Shown here one piece after another: positions 1 through 8,274 of a DNA stretch of 64,000 bases. A program made the position numbers and the translations under genes. This stretch comes from Streptosporangium sp. NBC_01756 (lineage in GTDB: Bacteria; Actinomycetota; Actinomycetes; Streptosporangiales; Streptosporangiaceae): the NCBI RefSeq assembly GCF_035917975.1, contig NZ_CP109130.1, positions 8,618,001-8,682,000 on the forward strand. Direction: 5' to 3'. The first letter of the stretch is position 1. The number at the start of each line of letters is the position of its first letter. Under the pieces are notes generated by a model. That model had not been told where the DNA came from. It worked only from the letters and a program-made list of their open reading frames with translations, and did not search any database.

Positions 1-171
1 GGCGGCGCGACCTCGACCTTCGTCGCGATGAGCAGGTCGTCCGGATAGGGGTACAACGCCTCGGCGAGGAGCTCCTCGTTGTCATGGGGGCGCAGGTAGC
101 GGTTGCCGTAGTTGTACGACTGCCAAGGCACTCCCTGGCCGCCGACGAGGTGGAGTGATTTCGGGGGAGGA
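1..171 (-). pseudogene. Aldo/keto reductase fragment, cut by window edge
   Basis: Reading the minus strand gives a stretch containing NEELLAEALYPYPDDLLIATK, which matches the segment after the first catalytic region of actinomycete aldo/keto reductases (usually DTADxYG…NEELIAEALHPYPDDLVIATK). The preceding residues (…SYNYGNRYLRPHD) are poorly conserved and the DTAD aspartate is missing. I find no convincing start codon upstream, so this is probably a degraded fragment. The remainder lies outside the window, so whether the gene is intact further on cannot be judged. Confidence 0.45.
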
Positions 172-254
172 GCCAGGGCGAGTCGAACTTGTCGGTGTTG
201 GTGGGTGCTGCTGAAGTACTACCAGCGGCTGGATGTACGAGAAAGGATTTCACC

Positions 255-836
255 ATGACCAACCAGCCCACCGAACCCAACATTTCAGCGGTCGGCGACG
301 CGGCCAGGCCCCCGGTCGCCGACCGGACCGCGTTCCAGGCCGAACTGGACCGGCTCCGGGTCCGAGAAAAGGCCCACACCCGCGAGGGCGATGCGATCGC
401 CGCCGCCCGACGCCGCCTCCCGATGGTCGAAGTCGATCCGCGGACTCCGCTGATCGGAGCGGACGGGCCGGTGCCGTTGATCGACATCTTCGACGGCCGG
501 TCCCAGTTGATCGCCTACTTCCACATGTGGCACACCGGCAGGCCCGCCGCGGAGCAGTGCGAGGGCTGCACCTTCAACGCGTCCCACATCGACGAGCTGT
601 CCTACCTGCACTCACGCGACGTCAGCTACGCGATCTTCTATCAGGGGCCGTATGAGGAGAACTCCCGGTATCACGACTTCATAGGCCATACCGTTCCCTG
701 CTAGGCGGTGCCGCAGGACTCCGTGGACCGGTTGATCGCAGACCGGTACTTCGGCATCCTGGCTTGCTATCTCCGAGACTGTGACCGGGCCTATGAGACC
801 TACTGGACCTCCGGCCGCGGCAACGAAGCGATGTGA
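255..836 (+). pseudogene. DUF899 (thioredoxin-like) gene with in-frame stops
   Basis: The ATG at 255 opens a protein of about 150 residues that matches DUF899: LPMVEVD near the start, then IAYFHMWHTG and QCEGCTFN with the Cys-x-x-Cys. It ends at a TAG at 702-704, exactly where relatives read Trp-Tyr (…MPWY). The same frame continues with AVPQDSVDRL, ACYLRDCDRAYETYW and GRGNEAM, all recognisable DUF899 C-terminal motifs, to a TGA at 834-836. The break is therefore a nonsense change, not a frameshift. The last family segment after EAM is also missing. An AAGGA motif precedes the start. Readthrough cannot be excluded but is unlikely. Confidence 0.75.
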
Positions 837-1029
837 AGTCCGGAGGAGAGTGCCGAGATCCGGCGCTACGTCCCTGAAACGGTGCGAAGAAGCGCTCGCG
901 CCGCGGCGCGATCGGAGTTATTTTGGATCGCAGAGAGAAGAGAGGGGATTATCCCCTCGCAGCATCCTCGTCATCACGGGTCCGCCCCGCGTGGGCGCCC
1001 GGGGGGCCAGTGGAAGGACCCCCGCTTCT

Positions 1030-1188
1030 GTGCACGAGATCATCGAAACAACCGGTGACATCGCCGGCTTCCTCAGCATGCTTCTTGGGCTCCCGAGCGC
1101 GGTGATCGCGCTACGGCACCTCAAACGCGGTACTGACGGCAACGAGCGCGCCACGAAGAGGGAAAACGACCAGCCCACCGGACAATGA
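1030..1188 (+). CDS. Small putative membrane protein (52 aa)
   Basis: A GTG-started ORF (VHEIIETTGDIAG…) with one hydrophobic segment, about residues 12-28 (AGFLSMLLGLPSAVIAL), followed by a basic and polar tail ending in PTGQ. An AAGGA lies about 12 nt before the GTG, which is far for a ribosome binding site. A perfect 10-bp stem-loop starts 10 nt after the stop and looks like its terminator, which is the best argument that it is expressed. I do not recognise a family. Translation in the same frame further upstream looks non-coding. Confidence 0.4.
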   Translation: MHEIIETTGDIAGFLSMLLGLPSAVIALRHLKRGTDGNERATKRENDQPTGQ

Positions 1189-1197
1189 AGACGCCAT

Positions 1198-1227
1198 GCC
1201 GCGCTCCGGCATCCGCTGGAGCGCGGC
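1198..1227 (+). terminator. Stem-loop after small membrane protein ORF
   Basis: Perfect 10-bp arms GCCGCGCTCC / GGAGCGCGGC with a 10-nt loop, 10 nt after the stop at 1188. There is no U-run, as is common for actinomycete terminators. It also lies between convergent genes and could serve both directions. Confidence 0.55.
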
Positions 1228-1340
1228 GCGCCGGCATGGACGGTTCGACGAGTGCGGTCAGGGCGCGGCCGGCGCGGGTCGACCGAGGTGAAGGCCCCGG
1301 TGAAGCCGGTGCTGTGGTCAACGTTCTTGATCAGGCCGAG

Positions 1341-1940
1341 TCAGTCAACCCGGAGCAGGGTGTGCAGCTCGGCGGTGTCGATGATGTGGGCCCGTGAGGG
1401 GAAGACTTGATGGAGCAGGACGTTGTGGACTTCGGCGTCAGGGTCGGCGACGCCGTCGGACAGGACATAGAGCCGGTAGTCGCGGTCGGCCGCGTCGATG
1501 ACGGTGGACAGGACGACGCCGCTGGTACTGATGCCGGCGACCACCAGAGTGGTGATGCCGCGCTCGCGCAGCCGCTGGTCAAGGTCGGTGGTGGATATAC
1601 CGCCGTAGCGGATCTTGCGCACCACGATGTCGCCGTCCTGGGGAGCCAGGCGATCGTGGATGGCGGTGGCGGGGTCCTCGTGGTGCATGACACGGTGCTG
1701 GGCCAACGGGGCGAAGGACTTGTTGGCGGCCGGGATCGCGTCCCAGTCGGCCTCGGTGAAGCCGACACGGACGTAGGCGATCGTGCCGCCGTTGGTGCGA
1801 ACGTCGGCGATGGCCCCTTCCACGCGGCCGAGCAGGGCTTCGCAGTCCCCGTCTTCGGGAAAAGAGGCCAAGATCCCGAGCTGGTAGTCCATGACGAGAA
1901 GAGCGGTGTGCGCGGGGTCAAGTGCGGGGGCGGTGCTCAC
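1341..1940 (-). CDS. Isochorismatase-family hydrolase-like protein
   Basis: A 199-aa alpha/beta cysteine-hydrolase fold. It shows the nucleophile-activating Asp (ALLVMDYQ, about residue 17), the Lys (VVRKIRYGG) and the cis-peptide region GISTSGVVLST. The catalytic Cys normally found in this last motif is replaced by Gly, as in a subgroup of actinomycete members, so hydrolase activity is doubtful. I chose the GTG at 1940 because AAGGAG stands 9 nt upstream and the family N-terminus begins there; an ATG at 2039 would add an unconserved tail. It lies 95 bp downstream of the MFS exporter in the same direction, so the two probably share a transcript. Confidence 0.8.
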   Translation of the reverse strand: MSTAPALDPAHTALLVMDYQLGILASFPEDGDCEALLGRVEGAIADVRTNGGTIAYVRVGFTEADWDAIPAANKSFAPLAQHRVMHHEDPATAIHDRLAPQDGDIVVRKIRYGGISTTDLDQRLRERGITTLVVAGISTSGVVLSTVIDAADRDYRLYVLSDGVADPDAEVHNVLLHQVFPSRAHIIDTAELHTLLRVD

Positions 1941-2035
1941 GTGAGTGTTCTCCTTGCTCGGTGGTGCCTGGTCGGCACGGACACGAATCGGCGGACCGGC
2001 TGCGGCCGGCGGCTTCAGTGGCGGGTTGCGGTGTG

Positions 2036-3280
2036 TCATGTGCGGCTATGGGCCGGTTCCGGCTCGTGCTGTGGCGTGCGGTCGTGTCGGGGGAGCAGCA
2101 GCGGGGTCGCCAGCAGGAGCACGCCGGCCAGGCCGATGGCCGTACGCGGGCCGAGCAGGCTGCCCAGCACGCCCCAGCCGGCGGTCAGGAGCGCGGTCGT
2201 GGCCTTGGTCGTCACCGCCCATGCGGACAGCGTGCGGACGACCCGCTCGGTTGCGGTGCGCTTGAGGCGGTAAGTGGTGTAGACGGGGTTGAAGACCCCG
2301 CAGCAGAAGATGAGCCCGAGCTCGATGCCCATCACCAGCAGCAGCCCGCCGGTGCCCGGTCCCAGGAAGGCCAGGCCGACGGGCCAGAGCGCACGCAGCG
2401 TTCCGGCTACGACCAGGACCTGGCGCTGCCCGAACCGGGTGACGAGCGGTCGGGCCAGCCGTGAACCGAGCAGCCCACCGATCGCGGGCACGGCGAAGGC
2501 GAGGCCGTACTGCCACGGTGCGAACCCGAGTCGGTCGAGCATCAGGACGGCCAGCAGCGGTTGGGTGGCCATCACCAGGCCGTTGAACAAGGTGGTGTTG
2601 AAGAACAGCCGACGCAGCGTCGCGTCAGCGAGGATGTACCGCCAACCGGCGAGCAGGTCCCCGGCGCGCATGCGTGCGGCCTCCCGGCGCTCGGGCCGCG
2701 GCTCGTGCCCGCCCATCGCGCCGATGCCCAGGGCCGAGAGCAGGTAGCTGACCGCGTCGGCCACCACCGTCGCCACCGGACCCAGGAGCCCGACCGCCAC
2801 GCCGCCCAGCGGCGGCCCGATGATCGTGGTCGTCCAGGCCGTGGAATCGAATCGGGCGTTGGCGACGAGCAGGTCCTCGGCCGGCAGCAGCGTCTTCAGG
2901 TACGCGCCGGAGGCGGCGCGGAAGGTGATGTCGGCCGCTGCGACGACGACCGAGACCAGCAGGAGCTGAAGGAAGGTGAGCACACCGAGCGCGAACGCGG
3001 CGGGGATCGTCAACAGCGCCGTGAACCGCACCAGGTCCATCGCGATCAGCACCGGCCGCTTGCGGCGGAACTCCACCCACGGGCCGAACGGCACCGCCGC
3101 GGCCGCGCCCACCAGAGCCCCCACGGCGGCGAGCGCGGCGACCTCTGCCGGTCCGGCGTGCAGCACCTGAATGGCGATCAGCGGGAACGCACCGAAGGCG
3201 AGCCACGTACCGAGCTCGCTGGTCCCGTACGCTCCCCAGAGCCACCCGAACCGCCGCCCCAGCCGGTGCCTGCTTCTCAT
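2036..3280 (-). CDS. MFS transporter (DHA3-type efflux)
   Basis: A protein of about 414 aa with roughly 12 hydrophobic segments and the layout of macrolide-type MFS exporters: an N-terminal GWLWGAYGTSELGTWLAFGAFPL, a loop FRRKRP between TM2 and TM3, and a long central loop rich in Arg/Glu (PRPERREAARM). The start at 3280 has GAGGAG 8 nt upstream; an earlier ATG at 3298 lacks a good site. It is transcribed divergently from the LysR gene, with a 17-bp dyad in the gap, so control by that regulator is likely. The substrate is unknown. Confidence 0.85.
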   Translation of the reverse strand: MRSRHRLGRRFGWLWGAYGTSELGTWLAFGAFPLIAIQVLHAGPAEVAALAAVGALVGAAAAVPFGPWVEFRRKRPVLIAMDLVRFTALLTIPAAFALGVLTFLQLLLVSVVVAAADITFRAASGAYLKTLLPAEDLLVANARFDSTAWTTTIIGPPLGGVAVGLLGPVATVVADAVSYLLSALGIGAMGGHEPRPERREAARMRAGDLLAGWRYILADATLRRLFFNTTLFNGLVMATQPLLAVLMLDRLGFAPWQYGLAFAVPAIGGLLGSRLARPLVTRFGQRQVLVVAGTLRALWPVGLAFLGPGTGGLLLVMGIELGLIFCCGVFNPVYTTYRLKRTATERVVRTLSAWAVTTKATTALLTAGWGVLGSLLGPRTAIGLAGVLLLATPLLLPRHDRTPQHEPEPAHSRT

Positions 3281-3379
3281 GCCCACACTCCTCGCCACTC
3301 ACTCGCACAACCGATCCGCGATCGGAAGTATCAAAGCGCGCGCCGTACCTGGCGATCAAACAACTACAAGGTCGTCAGA

Positions 3380-3396
3380 CACAACCAACGGTTGTG
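3380..3396. promoter_or_regulatory. Putative LysR operator
   Basis: Dyad CACAACC-AAC-GGTTGTG (7-bp perfect arms, 3-nt centre) in the gap between the divergent MFS and LysR genes, 17 nt before the LysR start. It has the size and AT-poor interrupted form of a LysR box. Its role is inferred from position and symmetry only. Confidence 0.55.
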
Positions 3397-3412
3397 CCCA
3401 TAGAGTGTCGGC

Positions 3413-4423
3413 ATGGACCTCGACACCGTCCGGACCTTCGTCGCCGCCGCCGACGCGGGGCAGTTCCAGGAGGCCGCCGCCGAGTTGGCGGTCACCCAGC
3501 AGGCCGTCTCCAAGCGCATCGCCGCGCTGGAGCGCAACCTCGGCGTGCGGCTGTTCACCCGCACCGCGCGCGGCGCCGAGCTCACCATCGACGGGCAGGC
3601 GTTCCTGCCTCACGCGCGCGAACTGCTGCGTGTCGCCGAGCGCGCGGTCGCGTCCGTGCTCCCCGGCAGCCGTCCGCTGCGCGTCGACGTGATCGCCTCG
3701 CGCACCGCGGCGTCGGGCCTGATGCGCGGCTTCCACCGCGCGCACCCCGAGATCGAGCTCGACGTGGTGATGCTGTTCGACATCGAGACGGCCCTCGCCG
3801 CCATCGGGTCCGGTGCGATCGACGCGTCCTTCCGCGCCGTCGCCGTGCCCGGCCGGCCCCTTCCCGAGGACATCGAGTCCGTCCGGGTGCTCGACGAGCC
3901 GCTCCAGCTCCTCACCGGGCCCGCCCACGCGCTGGCCGGCGCCCGGTCGGTGACCGTCGCCCGGCTCGCCGGGCAACGGATCTGGATGCCCGGCATCGTC
4001 CCCGGTACCGAGTGGGCCGCCTACTACGACGATCTCGTTGCCGAGTTCGGCCTCACCATCGAGGCGACCGGCCCCAACTTCGGCTCCGACGCGCTCCTCG
4101 ACACCATCGCCGACACCCCGGCCCTGGCCACTTTCATGGGCGAGCAGACCCGCCTGGTCTGGCCCGCCGACCACGGCCTGCGCCGTATCCCGGTGACCGA
4201 CCCGACGCCCGTCTACCCGCACTCGCTCCTGTGGCGCCGCGACAACCCCCACCCGGGGCTGGCCACCCTCCGCGCCCACCTCGCCGCCGTAGCGGCCGGC
4301 CACGACGCCGCCGGGACCTGGGCACCGGGCTGGGCGGTTCCGCATCCCGGCCGCTCCCCACATAAAGACGAACAGGGGCTCACCATGCCTTCGGAGGGTG
4401 AGGGCCGGATTCAGCGGCGGTAG
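3413..4423 (+). CDS. LysR-family transcriptional regulator
   Basis: 336 aa. The N-terminal winged helix-turn-helix is clear (residues 1-60: DLDTVRTFVAAADAGQFQEAA, then VTQQAVSKRIAALERNLGVRLF). A periplasmic-binding-type effector domain follows to about residue 300. The last 30 or so residues (PHKDEQGLTMPSEGEGRIQRR) are unusual and may be extension beyond the family end. It is divergent from the MFS/isochorismatase-like pair and probably controls it and itself through the dyad at 3380-3396. The ligand is unknown. Confidence 0.9.
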   Translation: MDLDTVRTFVAAADAGQFQEAAAELAVTQQAVSKRIAALERNLGVRLFTRTARGAELTIDGQAFLPHARELLRVAERAVASVLPGSRPLRVDVIASRTAASGLMRGFHRAHPEIELDVVMLFDIETALAAIGSGAIDASFRAVAVPGRPLPEDIESVRVLDEPLQLLTGPAHALAGARSVTVARLAGQRIWMPGIVPGTEWAAYYDDLVAEFGLTIEATGPNFGSDALLDTIADTPALATFMGEQTRLVWPADHGLRRIPVTDPTPVYPHSLLWRRDNPHPGLATLRAHLAAVAAGHDAAGTWAPGWAVPHPGRSPHKDEQGLTMPSEGEGRIQRR

Positions 4424-4433
4424 CTCGATCGGC

Positions 4434-4841
4434 TCATTGGTCGTGGACCGGAATCGGCTCAGCCAACGCGGCGCGTCCCGGAGGCGCGGGGAAGGGGTCG
4501 GCGAAGTACTGGGTCTCGTGTGTTACGAGACCATCGGTGATCTCCATGACGCTGAGCGAGTATGTGGGCACGCCGTCATAGGTGATCACGCATTCGCTCA
4601 CCCAAAGGTCGCCGCGGCCCAGGATCCGGCGAACGGTGAAATGGCGTTCGGCCGGGTGCCCGCCGCGTTGTGCTTGGATCCTTGACCGGCCTCTGAAGCG
4701 CTCGCCCGACTGCGGGTAGTCCAAAATCGCGTCTGCGGCGTAGATCGCGTGCTCAGCGTCGACGTCCCCGCGTTCGGAGGCCTCCCAGTGCTGCCGGAGC
4801 CGAGCCCGGATATCGGCTTCAGGATCAATCGCGCTGCTCAC
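4434..4841 (-). CDS. NTF2/SnoaL-like protein
   Basis: 135 aa with the cone-shaped NTF2-like fold pattern: IRARLRQHWEASERGDVDAEHAIYAADAILDYPQ at the start, then strands RHFTVRRIL, LWVSECVITYDG and TYSLSVMEITDGLVTHETQYFADP. This is a common layout in actinomycete SnoaL-like proteins of unknown substrate. GTG start with AGGGG 5 nt upstream. It converges with the LysR gene, 10 bp away. Confidence 0.75.
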   Translation of the reverse strand: MSSAIDPEADIRARLRQHWEASERGDVDAEHAIYAADAILDYPQSGERFRGRSRIQAQRGGHPAERHFTVRRILGRGDLWVSECVITYDGVPTYSLSVMEITDGLVTHETQYFADPFPAPPGRAALAEPIPVHDQ

Positions 4842-5525
4842 ACGTTAGCCCCTCATGATCAAAAGGAATATCGCCGGCTCGCACGCCAGATTTCACCCGT
4901 ACCCTCCAGATGGGTCGGAGCGTCGGTAAGAATCATGTCGCCCAGGATCAATCGAGCGAGGGCGTGCATCCAAAGTCGACATAAAGGTAGATATCGAGCA
5001 CTGCAACCTGCGGAAACACGTCTGTGATCGTTGTTGTGTCGGACTTACCCCGCCATGTTCGAGCCGAATCTCTTTCTGCTGCGGCCTGGTTCGCCGCACT
5101 GTCTGAAACTCGGGTGCCGCCGTTGCCGGCGATTCATGCCTGGTTGTCGTAGTGGCGCAGGTATCGTGCCGGCCGGCAGGGTGAAGATGCCGAGCATCAG
5201 GGTGAGTGCTTTTCGGCGTACGGACACGGCGGTTCGCCTTCCTGCTGAGGGCGCTGGGAGGCACAACCTGTCTCCTCTCACGTCGCCGTACCTGACGAAG
5301 CGGATTTGTTGGCGTCAAGGTAAGCGGCCGGTGTAATCGGCTGTCACGTTGAGTTCTCAAGGGAAGGGCTTTTCGCGATAAGGCAAGATGGGCGAGCCCG
5401 TGCCGCTGAGTGGCGCTTTCGTCGCGACCTGATCGACGCGCCGGTTCCCAAAATTTGAGGCCGGGACTCATCATCTGAAATGATCAAAATAGCCACTGTC
5501 GCCCCTCGGTATCGCAGGAGAACTC
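4842..5525. other. Intergenic region, no convincing gene
   Basis: 684 bp with open frames on both strands, but their products are Arg/Pro/Ser-rich and without family features, so I call none. The palindrome TTGAG-TT-CTCAA at 5349-5360 sits in a GTTGAGTTCTCAAGG context of the kind often seen in actinomycete leader or spacer sequences. Base composition is lower in G+C than the flanks. The 3' end holds the ribosome binding site of the next gene. Confidence 0.5.
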
Positions 5526-6512
5526 TTGTTCACGCATCGTGGTCTGACCTTGTCCGCAGCGCTTACTGCGCTGTTCGTGTGCGCCGCGGTTCCTGGCGCG
5601 GCGGCGGACAAGGAGACGGCTGATCCGACATATCCAGGGCCGATTTACCGCACGGTCACCGGCAAAAGCGGGCTGCTGTCGTTACAGACCAACGGACGGC
5701 CGGATGGGCGGGATATGGTCTTCCGGATCTCGGGATCCGTTTACGCCAATATCGAGGGCAACACTTACGACCCGCAGCTGCGCCATGGCCAGAAACTGTT
5801 CAACATCGAGGGCTACAACATCCGTCGGCTGTACCGGGTACCCGGCACCACGCAGCTCTACCAGCTCTCCCGCGAGATCGTCTTCTACACCGACCCCGCC
5901 GACCCCACGAAGATCCTGCGGGAGTGGAAGAACCCGATCGACCTTCGGACCTACCCCGTCGTCCCCATCAACAACGACACGGTGAACTTCGGCCCGTTCA
6001 ACGTCACCCCCTCCTACGCCGGCCCGCCACTGCGGCAGATGCACGATGAGACTGCCTGGACCAGCGACATCCCGGTTCGCACGGATCTCCGCCTCGCGTT
6101 GGGCGAGTCGTTCGGCCTGGTGAACGGCGTCTACGCGGCTCAGGAGATGTTCGACTTCTCCGTCGACGCCCGCGAGATCGCGGTCCGCACCATTGCGGGC
6201 ACCGTCCCCAAAGGTGCTATGAAGACCAAGATCAGCTGGTCGAGAACGAGCCCGTGGGCGCCGTTCATGTGCCTTCCGGAGACCGGCGTCCGCGGGCAGC
6301 TCACCTACCACGCCCGCAGTTGGTCGCTGCCGTCCTACCTTGACCTTGAGCCGTGGCTGCGTGCGGAGATCGACGCCGCCTATCCGCTTTTCAAAGCCGC
6401 TCCCACCGCGCCCGGCCCGAGCGAGAACTCCTGGACCTCCTTCTACAACAAGCAGTTGGGTAAGGGGGCCACCACATGGACCGGCTGGTGCGCCGCCAAC
6501 GGAAAGGCGTAA
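5526..6512 (+). CDS. Secreted DUF1838-like protein
   Basis: 328 aa with a Sec signal peptide: MFTHRGLTLSAALTALFVC then AAVPGAAA, cleavage around residue 27. The body fits the DUF1838 pattern: FRISGSVYANIEG, FNIEGYNIRRL, REWKNPIDLRTYPVVPINNDTVNFGPFNV, then WSRTSPWAPFMCLPE and LTYHARSW. The function of this family is not known to me. The start is TTG with AGGAG 5 nt upstream; no better start preserves the signal peptide. It converges with the nickel/cobalt exporter gene. Confidence 0.7.
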   Translation: MFTHRGLTLSAALTALFVCAAVPGAAADKETADPTYPGPIYRTVTGKSGLLSLQTNGRPDGRDMVFRISGSVYANIEGNTYDPQLRHGQKLFNIEGYNIRRLYRVPGTTQLYQLSREIVFYTDPADPTKILREWKNPIDLRTYPVVPINNDTVNFGPFNVTPSYAGPPLRQMHDETAWTSDIPVRTDLRLALGESFGLVNGVYAAQEMFDFSVDAREIAVRTIAGTVPKGAMKTKISWSRTSPWAPFMCLPETGVRGQLTYHARSWSLPSYLDLEPWLRAEIDAAYPLFKAAPTAPGPSENSWTSFYNKQLGKGATTWTGWCAANGKA

Positions 6513-6573
6513 TGACCATGATCAGGCCGAGACCCCTGCTCTGCGGGTGTTCCCCGGCGGGCGGACGGGGTCG

Positions 6574-8274
6574 TCAGGCGGCTCCGGCCAGGCCCCGCAC
6601 GATCAGCCCCAGGCCGAGTGCGACGACGATGGCGGCGGTGCCGATCGGGGCGAGGGAGGACAGGCGGGCCGCCAGGCCGTTCCCCTTCACCGCCATGCGG
6701 TCGAGCCGTCCCGCCAGCCTGACCAAGAGCAGGCCGGTGGCGGTCAGCGTGCCCGCCATCCCGACACCGTAGGCGAACACCAATGCGATCCCGAACCAGG
6801 TGCGGCCGAGCGCGATGGCGCCGAGCAGGACGACGAGCGCCGAGGGGCTGGGCACCATGCCTCCCGCCACCCCCATTCCCACCAGCCCACGCCGCGAGCG
6901 CGCAGCCCGCTCGGCTTGGGCGGGCGTTTCCCGGTCCAGCAGCGCCGTCGCGACGGCTTCACGGGCCGGATGCGTGTGGCCGTGCACAGAGCCATCGCCC
7001 TCATGGCCGAAATGGCTGAAATAGCTGGAGCGCTGGTCATGTTCCTGAGCGGAAGGCATGTCCTCACCCCTGTGCCCGTGTCTGTGCCCGTGTCCGTGTC
7101 CGTGTCCGTGCCCGAATAGGCCGTGTCCGGAGGCATCGCCGCGGTGGGCGCACCAGGCCGACCGCAGGAGACCCGCGCCGATGACGGTGATCAGCAGGCC
7201 GCTCGCCAGACCGAGCCAGCCGAGCACGCTCTCCCCGGTGAGGGTGGAGAAAGCGCTCAGCAACAGGCCGACCACGAGGACGCCCAGTGTGTGGGTGGCC
7301 GTCACGGTGGCGCCGACGACCAGCGCGTCGCGTGGGCGGCCGCTGCGCCCGGCGAGGTAGGCGGCCATGATGGTTTTACCGTGGCCCGGGATGAGGGCAT
7401 GGCCTGCGCCGAGCACCGCGGACAGCAGTACGGCGAGCAGGCCCAGCGGTGCGGTGAGCGACTCGGCGGCGACCAGTCCGGTGAACAGGCGGTCCAGTGC
7501 GGCCAGCACGTCTGCGACGGGCCCGTTCCAGATCAGCGGCAGGGCGATCGCCGTGGAACCGGTCCCCGGGGTCACCGTCAGTTCCGCCGTGCGCTGGTTG
7601 AGCGGGCCGGCCAGCAGGTCGTCGGGGTAGGCCCGCAGCTCCCGGCTCATACTGGTGCTCGGCACGGACGACCGCACCAGTCGTATCCCTCCGGAGGACA
7701 CTGCGGTGATCTCTCGCCAGCCCAGCCGGTCGGCCAGGAAGTCGTCGCCGAAGCTGACCGTTCCGTTCCCGGCGGGCACCTGGGATGCCGGGGTCTCGGA
7801 GGCGGGGGCTGCGGGAGCGGCGGGTGTCCGGAGCGCTTCCGCAGTGGCGGTCAGGCGACACGTCAGGCGACTGGTCTGCAGGCCGCCCTGGCCGGGCTCG
7901 TAGGTGAAGGCGGTTTCGAGGACCCGCCATGGCGTCGCGGTTCCGTTCACCGTCAGATGCTGCGCGGCGGCGAGTTCGGCGCACCGGGCGGTGCCGTAGG
8001 ACGATCGCTCGGCCGGTGAGACCGTTCCCGACCGGTCGGCGTCCACTGTGGAGCGGGCCTGGAGGGTGGGTAGTTCGGCGCTGTCTACGACTGCGAGGTT
8101 CTCCACTCGGTCCGGGGTGATCCGCAGGCCGTTGTAGTGGTTGACGGTGAAGTTGCCCAGCGGGTGCGCCACCTGGGCGAAGGCGGGTACGGCGGGCAGC
8201 ACGAGCGCCGCCCCCACCGCCAGGCCGGAGACGGCCATGGCGACCGCCGTCCGGGTGGTCTTTGCTCGCATCAT
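6574..8274 (-). CDS. Nickel/cobalt exporter (NicO/RcnA-like)
   Basis: 566 aa. A signal peptide (residues 1-33, …AVPAFA) leads an extracytoplasmic domain of about 230 residues, which includes an EF-hand-like DADRSGTVS. The membrane part follows with GAGHALIPGHGKTIMAAYLAG, the His/Gly signature of NicO-type metal transporters, and a second signature GMVPSPSALVVLLGAIALG. Between them is a His-rich cytoplasmic loop of repeated HG units (minus strand of 7070-7115), expected to bind metal. The start ATG overlaps the upstream TPR gene stop by 4 bp (ATGA), so translation is coupled. This is the last gene of the DUF4331-TPR-exporter operon. Confidence 0.8.
   Translation of the reverse strand: MMRAKTTRTAVAMAVSGLAVGAALVLPAVPAFAQVAHPLGNFTVNHYNGLRITPDRVENLAVVDSAELPTLQARSTVDADRSGTVSPAERSSYGTARCAELAAAQHLTVNGTATPWRVLETAFTYEPGQGGLQTSRLTCRLTATAEALRTPAAPAAPASETPASQVPAGNGTVSFGDDFLADRLGWREITAVSSGGIRLVRSSVPSTSMSRELRAYPDDLLAGPLNQRTAELTVTPGTGSTAIALPLIWNGPVADVLAALDRLFTGLVAAESLTAPLGLLAVLLSAVLGAGHALIPGHGKTIMAAYLAGRSGRPRDALVVGATVTATHTLGVLVVGLLLSAFSTLTGESVLGWLGLASGLLITVIGAGLLRSAWCAHRGDASGHGLFGHGHGHGHGHRHGHRGEDMPSAQEHDQRSSYFSHFGHEGDGSVHGHTHPAREAVATALLDRETPAQAERAARSRRGLVGMGVAGGMVPSPSALVVLLGAIALGRTWFGIALVFAYGVGMAGTLTATGLLLVRLAGRLDRMAVKGNGLAARLSSLAPIGTAAIVVALGLGLIVRGLAGAA

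Noticed and set aside
2036..3403. Long plus-strand frames opposite the MFS gene
   Set aside because: They are shadows of the GC-rich minus-strand gene, with Arg/Gly/Pro-heavy composition and no family signals.
4893..5474. 193-codon minus-strand frame in the 4.8-5.5 kb gap
   Set aside because: Arg/Pro/Thr-rich, no ribosome binding site, no recognisable fold. Left as intergenic.
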